From Bimastos eiseni (Eukaryota > Annelida > Clitellata > Crassiclitellata > Lumbricidae), in contig OY365806.1 of assembly GCA_959347315.1 (NCBI GenBank), positions 53,745,862-53,809,861 on the forward strand: a stretch of DNA of 64,000 bases. The letters run 5' to 3'. The first letter of the stretch is position 1. Every line of letters begins with the position of its first letter. Of this stretch, positions 48,893 through 57,800 are shown in pieces. Made by a program: the position numbers and the translations under genes. The notes beneath the pieces were generated by a model. That model was not told the DNA's origin and did not search any database. It was given only the letters and a program-made list of their open reading frames with translations.

Positions 48893-51800
48893 CATACATA
48901 TACGTAGACAGAGAGAGGGAGAGAAAGACCCAGGTATTTATAATTGAATCGGCAGGCATAACAATTGACAAGCATTGGCAAACAATTGACCAGGGCTGTA
49001 ATTACACTATGCTAATGAAGAAAAATAAGCGTAGCCTACAACTTTACTAAATGCGCGTTATAAGAATAAACACACGTGACTAAAAAGATTTATGCAATAT
49101 AAAACAGTTATGATGAAAATGAACAGTCTTGCAAGCAACAGCTTCTAACACGGCAAAAGACGAATGCTAGACTAAACCGTTGCAGAACATTTTCACGGTA
49201 CATTTGAATCTGACATCTGATAGGACATTGCCTTGGCCTTGGCTGAGCTTTTGAGAAATTTGAATATGAAGAGCCTCCTGCTTGTGAAGTCTATCCACTG
49301 CTTTGGCAAGCATACACAATACACCTTCCACAAGTCTGGGTTGCTAAATAAAGGAAATTGGATAACAGGCGAGTTATGAGGCACATGTACTACAGGTAGA
49401 ACTACTTGATATGCATTTTAATATATCATGTGACGTCCACATAAATAGTGTGTGTATGTGTGCGTGTATGTGTGTGTGTGTGTGTGAGCCAATTTCTGGG
49501 TTCATAGACATTTCAATTGACAATAATGACCATTGCTGCCCGATTAACAGCATTGAGCAGACCTCTGCAATAGACAGCACATTGACCACACAGCGCAACA
49601 AAGGACATCCTTCAGGCGGTCGGCAGTACATTTGGTTCGAGATTCGATTGACAGCAAGCAGCCACGCCTCCACGATGCATGCTTTCCTGGGGAAAAATGT
49701 ATGGGGGAAAACTAGGCCTTTAACGCTTTGAACGCGTATGCCATATATATACGTCATTATTTTAGCGTTCCTGTGTGCGTATGCCGTAAATATACGTCAT
49801 AGAGTATACGACCATTAGATATCTATGTAATGGCCTAATCAGCGTCCAGGCTATAAACTCTGATGCATCTCCATTACTACTAAGGTGTGTAATGTTATCT
49901 AGTGTATAATTATGTATTTTTAGTGCTTACTGCAAATAATATATGCCCTCTCTTATGTCACTGACTTTTTATGACGATGATTATTTTGAAGAGGCGAGTG
50001 ATTGCCATAGTGATATGGAATTAGATGACATTGAACAGGGAAGTGACACAGAAAGTCAAGCAACCGAGACCTATGTTCCCCAGCAGGCGTGGATGTACAT
50101 AACCATAACCATGGGTTTTTATTGTACCAAACATAAACATAAACAATTATCATTTTAGAACAGAAGAATGAGATTGGAAGGGTACAATCGGGATACAATA
50201 TAAACCCTAAAGGGACCAACTGGTCCCGCTAGCAGGGCCACCCTTACTAAAAGTTCACGGCAGCAGGTTAAATAAACATAAGATAACATAAAGTAAACTA
50301 ACTTAACTAGTTAACTAAAAGAACAAGAGTGACATACAGAGAGTGCAGAAAATGTTAACGCTCAAAATTAGAAAACAGGTAATCTTTAAATTTTGATTTG
50401 AAAAGATAGTAGCTGCTAACACCAAGTATTTCAACAGGGGTTTGATTCCAGGCAATTGGGCCAGCACATTTGATGGAAAATCTACTTGTATTGGTCCTAC
50501 CAAAAACAGGTCTATAATTTTGAGAGGAGCGTAGGCTGTAAGGATTAACAGTGGAAGTAAGGGTAAAGTAGTTCCTAAAAACAGGAGGCAAATGATTGCT
50601 GGTGTATCTATACATGAACTTGTTTAATTGCAGAAGTGTTATTTGGTCAAACCTAGGTATTAGAAGCTGACTGAAAATGTGGTCTATGTTGTGGAGGTAA
50701 GACAGGCCAGTGATCACGCGCATTGCCTTCCTTTGCAGAGTGTGTAGTCTATTTAGTCTAGATTGGTAGTTAGATGCCCAAATTAGATTGCAGTATGTTA
50801 AGTATGGATGAATAATAGTGAAGTATAAGTTAGTTCGGATGTTTGCAAGTAACAAATAGGCATTTTTTTACAAGATTCCTATATTTTTTGCTATTTTTAG
50901 TGAAATATTCACAATATGGTCATTCCATGTGAGAGATTGATCAATATATATACCAAGAAATTTAGCAGATTTAACTTTGAGTATGGGGATGTTGTTAATA
51001 AGCAAATCTTCAGTTATATTGGGTAAACATTTACGATGTGAGCAAAAGAGTATATAGTTGGTTTTAGAAATATTTAGTGATAACTTATTCGAAATAAACC
51101 AGTCATTCACATGGGACAATTCTTGATTCATGAGCTGGAATAATTTTTCATAAGATTCATGTGAAGCAAAAATATTGGTGTCATCTGCAAAGAGGATGAA
51201 ATATAGTAAGGAGGAGGCATTGGGCAGATCATTTATGAAAAGGAGGAATAACAAGGGGCCAAGGATTGACCCCTGTGGGACTCCATACCTAACAAGTTTT
51301 AACGTGGACAAGAAACCATTACATTGCACCTGTTGGTACCTGTTTTTTAGATAACTACGGAACCATTCAAGAGCCACTCCACGCACGCCCAAGTTTTCAA
51401 GTTTAAGTAAAAGCAACCGATGATCCACCGTATCAAAAGCTTTACTAATATCGATAAAGACACCCAGTGAATATTCATTTCTATCAAAAGCAGCAGAAAT
51501 ATTGTCATGCAAATTAATTAGGGACATACAAGTTGAGTGACCTGGCTGGAAACCATGTTGGAGAGGGAAAAGTATGCTTTGTTTCCTGACAAAGTCATAA
51601 AGCCATGTGTACAGGAACCATTCTCTAGGAGCTTGGAGAAATAAGGTAGTATGGAAATGGGCCTATAATTTCTAGTATCATCTTTATCACCTTGTTTATG
51701 CATGGGCACCACTCTAGCAGTTTTGAGAGCCATAGGAATAGTGCTTGTTGCTAAGCTACAATTTATTATGGAGGTAAAAGGAGCTACAACAAGGTCAAGA

Positions 51801-54800
51801 ATAGGAGTTATTAAACTTTGATTTAGGTCATCAACACCGGCACTGTGAGTGGGTTTCAGGGAGTGGCTTAGTAGGAGAACCTCTTCAGCAGTAGTTGGAA
51901 AAATGGCAAAGGAGTGCAGACAAGGCGGATTTAGAAAAGTAGTGATTGGCTTAGATGAGGCTGGTATTTTATCAACTAAATCCTGCGCAATACCTGTAAA
52001 GAAATTGTTAAATCTTTCAGCAATCCAACTTCCATCAGTATACTCAATCCCGTGTTCAATAATACTTTTAATTAGTGAGTCAGTGGTTTTGGTTTTTAGA
52101 ACTGCTTTAATGGTTTGCCATGTGTGTTTTAAGTCATTGTTATATTTAATAAATTCTAGTTTGTAGTAGTTTTTTTCTGTTTTATTTCTTAGTGTCTTGA
52201 ATTTATTTCTATTGGTAGTGTACTTACTTTTATTGACAGAGGTGGGGTTCTTTACAAAGATATAATGAAGTTTGGATTTAGTTTTACAAGACTTCAATAG
52301 CCCAGAGGTCATCCATGGTTGCTTAGAAGACTTAGATGAAGTTACTTTCTTGTATCTCAAAGGAAATGCTATCTCATGCAACGATTTTATCTTATGACTG
52401 AATATATCATATGCGGTAGAAGGATCATTATTTCTACAATGTTCCTTGACACTGATCCAGTCAGCTTGCTCAAATGAGTGTTTGAATAGTTGTTTAGAGC
52501 TGTCATCAATATTGCGACTTATAGACACAGTGTGGCTCTTGGCAGGTTTCAAGGTGATATCTATCCAGATAACAATAGGAAGATGATCTGATATGTCTTC
52601 TACCATTATTGTGGTTTCAACAACTTTATTTAGTCTGTTAGTGACCAGGTTATCTATTAGAGTAGCAGTAGAGGTAGTAATTCAAGTAGGACGAGTTATG
52701 ACAGGCAAAAAGTAGTTAGATGAGGTGATGTCTATAAAGTTGCTAGTGGGCTTATGGTCCTGGAATTTTAATAGGTCTATATTGAAATCCCCTAGAATAT
52801 ATATGTATCTATCCCTGTCCTGGAAACCTGAAAGTACCTGATTCCAATCCTCATTAAATAGCTCCAAGTCAAGGGCAGGGGGTCTATAGATAAAACCCAT
52901 TAGGAAGTAGGATCCATTTGATTGAGGAAAACGGAGGAATAGAGACTCGTGGGTTCCGTGGGTGGTATATTTGGGTGGTAAAGCATAGGGTTGGTAACAG
53001 ATATCTTGTCTGATAAAAAAGCCCACTCCTCCTCCCCGTCCTGTAGAACGGCATTTAAATTCAAAACTATATCCTGAGATAAATATAGTATTAGCAAGAT
53101 TGTCATCCAGCCAGGTCTCCGTTACCGCTAGTATACCTATGCTGAGTGTGTTTAGCAGGTATTCTAGACTACTAAGTTTAGATAGTATGCTGTGACAATT
53201 TATATGCATCAGAGATAGTATAGTAGAGTCCCATTTTTTTAAACTGTGGATGCAAGTGAAGTACACGTGTTGTAATTACATTCCCTAGGCCTGACCATAT
53301 AATAGTTTTCATCAGGGTCCAGGTAACAATTATTGAGTAGTGGTCTGTTGGTTCCTAAATCAGCAAATAGGTCCAAAGTAGGACCATCCTTTAGTCCATC
53401 CCTCAGGTAATCATCTCTATTGCAGTAACCAATGCCTGTTTTATATTCCTCATCATCCACGATGCTTGTTTGATGCTTGTTTTGTATTCGCTATATGGTT
53501 ATAGGGAAAGACCTGTATCAAACAGTGTGTACAAAGCCAGGATTTCCTGTCAGCGAAGGGTATTTTAAAGTGGGTTTGGTGGTAGCAGCTACTGCACAGA
53601 GGGCAGACGATTGCCTGGCGATTCTCATCTATAAATTGTGCACATAATTTACACGTAACTAGGTCAGCACAGGTGTAACCTACACCAGAGATGTTCAAGT
53701 ACTATGAACCAAGGGAAAAAAAACTGAAAGTAGGCTTGAAACATAATAAAACAGGAGAAAAAAGAAAAAAACATCGAGGGTACATACATATGTAATACAA
53801 GTTCATCAGTATCGGCACCTCTCAGGTAGCCGCAGCCAGTTCATTTTTTTGTCAGAATCAGTCATGATCATATTCACTCAGGTCCTTATAGCCAATAGCT
53901 GTGATGTAATCATTAGATTATAGCAAGTTCGATAACAAGCTAAACTCAGCTTTAGTTATTTCACACTATGACCTGCAACTAGTTGGGTTGACATTCAGAA
54001 GAACCATGCAGTCTCTGGTCAGAGCACATGAATATACTCACTGAGTGAGAACCAAAAGTAGATTCAATGGCTAGAATCAATTGGAGTCATCAGTGATAAA
54101 CATTAGTGTATAACAGCAAAGGATTGGAGTCAGGACTAGTCAGGATCTGTCAGACATGACAAATGGTTGAAGTAGACAGTAGAAGATGAAATAGTCAATC
54201 AGAGTCTACCATGCACGAAAGACTCGTTTACTGAGGCCAGGTGAAAATAATAAATTCAGCAGGTAATACTAGAGACTCAATACAGGATCGTGTTAAGTTA
54301 TCGCAGACTGGTCACAATATTATTGAACTAGTGTAGCATAGACACAAGAATAAACCAGTCATAGTTTAACTGAATGATTGTAACAACAATCCAAGTTAAA
54401 CTGGTCACACATTGCAGAACGAATGCAGCATAAACTCAAGATCAACTAGTTTCAGCATAGTTAAGCAGTTAGTCACAGTATAAGTGAACGAGTACAGTAC
54501 GTATTTACGATCAACTATTCACAGTATAAGTAAATGAGTTACAGAATAAGTGAATGAATGTAGTACAGACCTAAGACCAACTAGTCATAGTATAAGTGAA
54601 TGAGTATAGCACCAAGTCAAGATCAGCTAGTTACAGCATAAGTGAATGAATGTAGCGTAAACTCACGATCAACCGATCACAGTAAACTGAATGAGTGAAG
54701 CGTAAACTCATGATCAACAAGTCACAGTGCAAACTGAATAAGTGTAGCATATGCTCAAGATCAACTGGTCACAGTTGATCCCGAGCAACATTATAACATC

Positions 54801-57800
54801 TTGATCAATAGTATAAGTGAAGCATAAACTCAAGATCAACTAGTTATAGCATAAGTAAATTCATGATCAATTAATCGCAGTAAACTGAATAAGTGCGGCG
54901 TAAACTCAAGATCAACTAGTCATAGTATAAACTGAATGAGTGTAGCATAAACTCAGCCACAATATAACTGAAACGAGTGCAGCATAAAACTCAAGATCAA
55001 CTAGTCACAGCAAACTGAACAAGTGTAGCCTAAACTCAAGATCAACTAGTCACAGTAAGCTGAAAGAGTGCAGTACAAACTCAAGATCAACCAAAATCAC
55101 GGTAGAATTGAACGACTGCAGCATAAACTCAAGTATAAGCTGAACGAGTGCAACATAGACTCCAATCATCTAGTCGCCGTAAAGCTACATGAGTGTAGCA
55201 TAATCTGAAAGTCGTCTAGTCATAGCAAGACTGTATAGGCGCAGCATGAAACTTACAGGAGTCCCGGTAAATGTCATTCATGTGAGAGGGAACTCAACTC
55301 TGTAATTCTCCTGGGCTTTTCATCTAGAGACTCGGATGTCTTGATGAAGGTGATTCCTCCAGAAGTCCATGCAGAAATAATCTTACTTCGCACCAGTTTT
55401 CTTGCACATGAGAAAATGGAAGAGTTCACCTTAGTGAGGTTTTCATTTATGAAAACCAGAGGATTGTTGTGCCGTTGACCAGGTGTTACTCGAAGGAGCT
55501 TTTTGCACGAGTAGACTGTGTCACGCATGCTTCTTGTGGTGAATTTGACTAGGATAGGTCGAGCCAAGTTTCCCTTTGCCTGCATAATTCTTCGGGCATG
55601 AATTATGTCGGACTCAGAGATTTTGAGGCCAAGTCGAGATTGGCATAATTGGATAACTGCTCGCTTTTGATCATGGTTGATTTGGTACGAAGAAAGTCCA
55701 TGGGTTGGTATATTAGTGGCTGGTTCGTCCGGTGCTGAGTCATTCAAATCATGGATGATGAGCGTGTTGAGACGTTGGTGGTTATCAAGGCTGTCTATTT
55801 TTTTGTTCAGAGTTATGTTATCCTCCATGAGTTTTGTAAAGCGCTGATTTGAGTCCTTGCTGAGACCCTCGAATCGCTCCGCCGTTTTTTCTTCAATTAG
55901 TTGTTTGAGAGTGACCGACAGCGATGCAGTTAACTGTTTGACGATGCTTTCAATTAAAGGTGTAAGACACGAGGATATGACATCCAGAAGTTTTTTATCC
56001 TGGACAACCTCCAATAGGTCCTCGGGCCTGATGCTTTTTTTAGCCATAATTCGTTCTTAGCATTTTGTGCAGCGTAGTCACGCAACGTCAATCCCAATTC
56101 ATGAATAACTGGTAGCGAGAATAAGCAAAACCTTCCAGTTGTCAATGACAAGTGTCCCGCGGTGAGGCAGGTAGCGAGAATAAGCGAATCTTACAGTTGA
56201 CAGCGACAAGTGACACGCGGTGAAGCTGGTAGCGAAAATGAACGAACTATCCAGTTGACAATGACATGTGTCACACGGTGAAGGTTCGACGCGATTTCGA
56301 AAACGTGTCTTGACCAAGATTTACCAGGATTAATTTCTAACAAGTGCCCACCTCAGAGCAAATAACTATTTGTATCCTTAAAGTTGAATTTGGCGCATAT
56401 TCTCCTTTAAAACGACTTTTCCCCTAAGTTTGACTGGTGTTTTAAATGTATGCCGCTGCCATCATCATGCAAATAGCTCAGACAATGAATCCAAGCCTGA
56501 TGAGTCAGATGCTGGTGTGGCAGACTTCTAGCCAGAATACGATAGAGTTGGTGGTTGACCAAGTTCTTTGCATTTCATAGTCTTTACATTTTGTCAATAA
56601 TTAGCGTTTTACACGATTTCTTTGCAATGCCGATAATTGATTAGGCCTATATGGCATCATGCCAGTGTAATAAATGTTCCCATGGTCATTGTGTTAATAG
56701 AGGTACTTTATTGACATCCAAATGCAGTAAAATGGTATTTGATATTTAGTATCAACGGCCGAAAAATTCACCGGACGCCGGAGGGGCAGAGGGCAGAGAA
56801 GTGGCATTGCTATTTGAGGGATAAAACTTAAATATTAAATTTAGTTTGTGTATGGCATAAGAATTGCTGATCTCCAGGTAAACTTATGTGGTTCAGTAAC
56901 TGATAATTTTCTAGAGCTGAGGAAAATTGAGCAACCTATGTGAATGTCCACTTTTTTACATTCAGACATCAACTTAGCACTTGAGGTGTTGTAGTTGATA
57001 GGTCACTATTTGGCTTGAAAATTTGATTCTGTAACTTTCTGAATCAGTGATTTTCAAATGTTGTAAAACAATGAATATAAATCATTGAACATATTGAATG
57101 CTGATGAATCTATGTTATTTCTGAGCTGACTGACTGTTTTTGCAAAATTTGCTGACCAGCTTTAATCAGAGGCTGAGGATAATCGTGGTCTCACCAAAGA
57201 AGTGTCACAAAACATCACCGTTGGTGTCGTTTTCATTTTCATTGTTAAAGTGGAATGAATTGTTACGTTGAATGTTATTTACAGAACTATTGGTCCTGCA
57301 CTCATAACATGCAAAATGCTTCTTAATTAACTCTTTTGTACTCAAAATTAACGATAATCGTATCCAAATTGTGTTTTTGTTCACCATCATGATCATAGAA
57401 TGTGAACATGAAGCCAACAGCATAAAATTCAGGCCCGTTGTTTCGTATTATCCATCCTTGTTACTTGTCCAAACCCAGTCAGTCTTCTTTTCCATGTTGT
57501 CGTATACCAGTGTGTCTCCACCTCATTCAGCTTCTAGTGGATCATCTTACTACTAATCATGTCTCGTCTGGATCTACCCAGTATTTTTATTAGTTACATG
57601 TTTTCTGCCACCACTAGCCATCCTCCTCGATGTATTTTCTCATAGTTTTTGACTTATATGTAGACTTTAAAATTTTTTAAAGTATACAGATATATTATAT
57701 CTGTAGATTTAAAAAAATTTTGGGGGGATATATCAATAAACCGAAAATGGACTTTTGCAGTTCTTCGATGAAGGCTTCATTTGTTAGAAGGCTCCTTGTA

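Larger units (their letters stand above)
50099..56330 (-). mobile_element. Nearly full-length two-ORF LINE (jockey/CR1 group)
   Basis: Reverse-oriented element in RASA1 intron 10: 59-bp tandem repeats at the 5' end (56111-56288), ORF1 (55274-56047), a long minisatellite spacer, ORF2 with zinc finger, endonuclease and RT (50355-53698), and a 3' end CATGGTTATGGTTATG at about 50099-50115. It sits in the N-terminal region of a piggyBac-like element. The 5' limit is approximate and I could not confirm a target duplication. Confidence 0.88.

Noticed and set aside
54300..55255. CRISPR-like or satellite array
   Set aside because: Diverged minisatellite with no unique spacers, inside a LINE.
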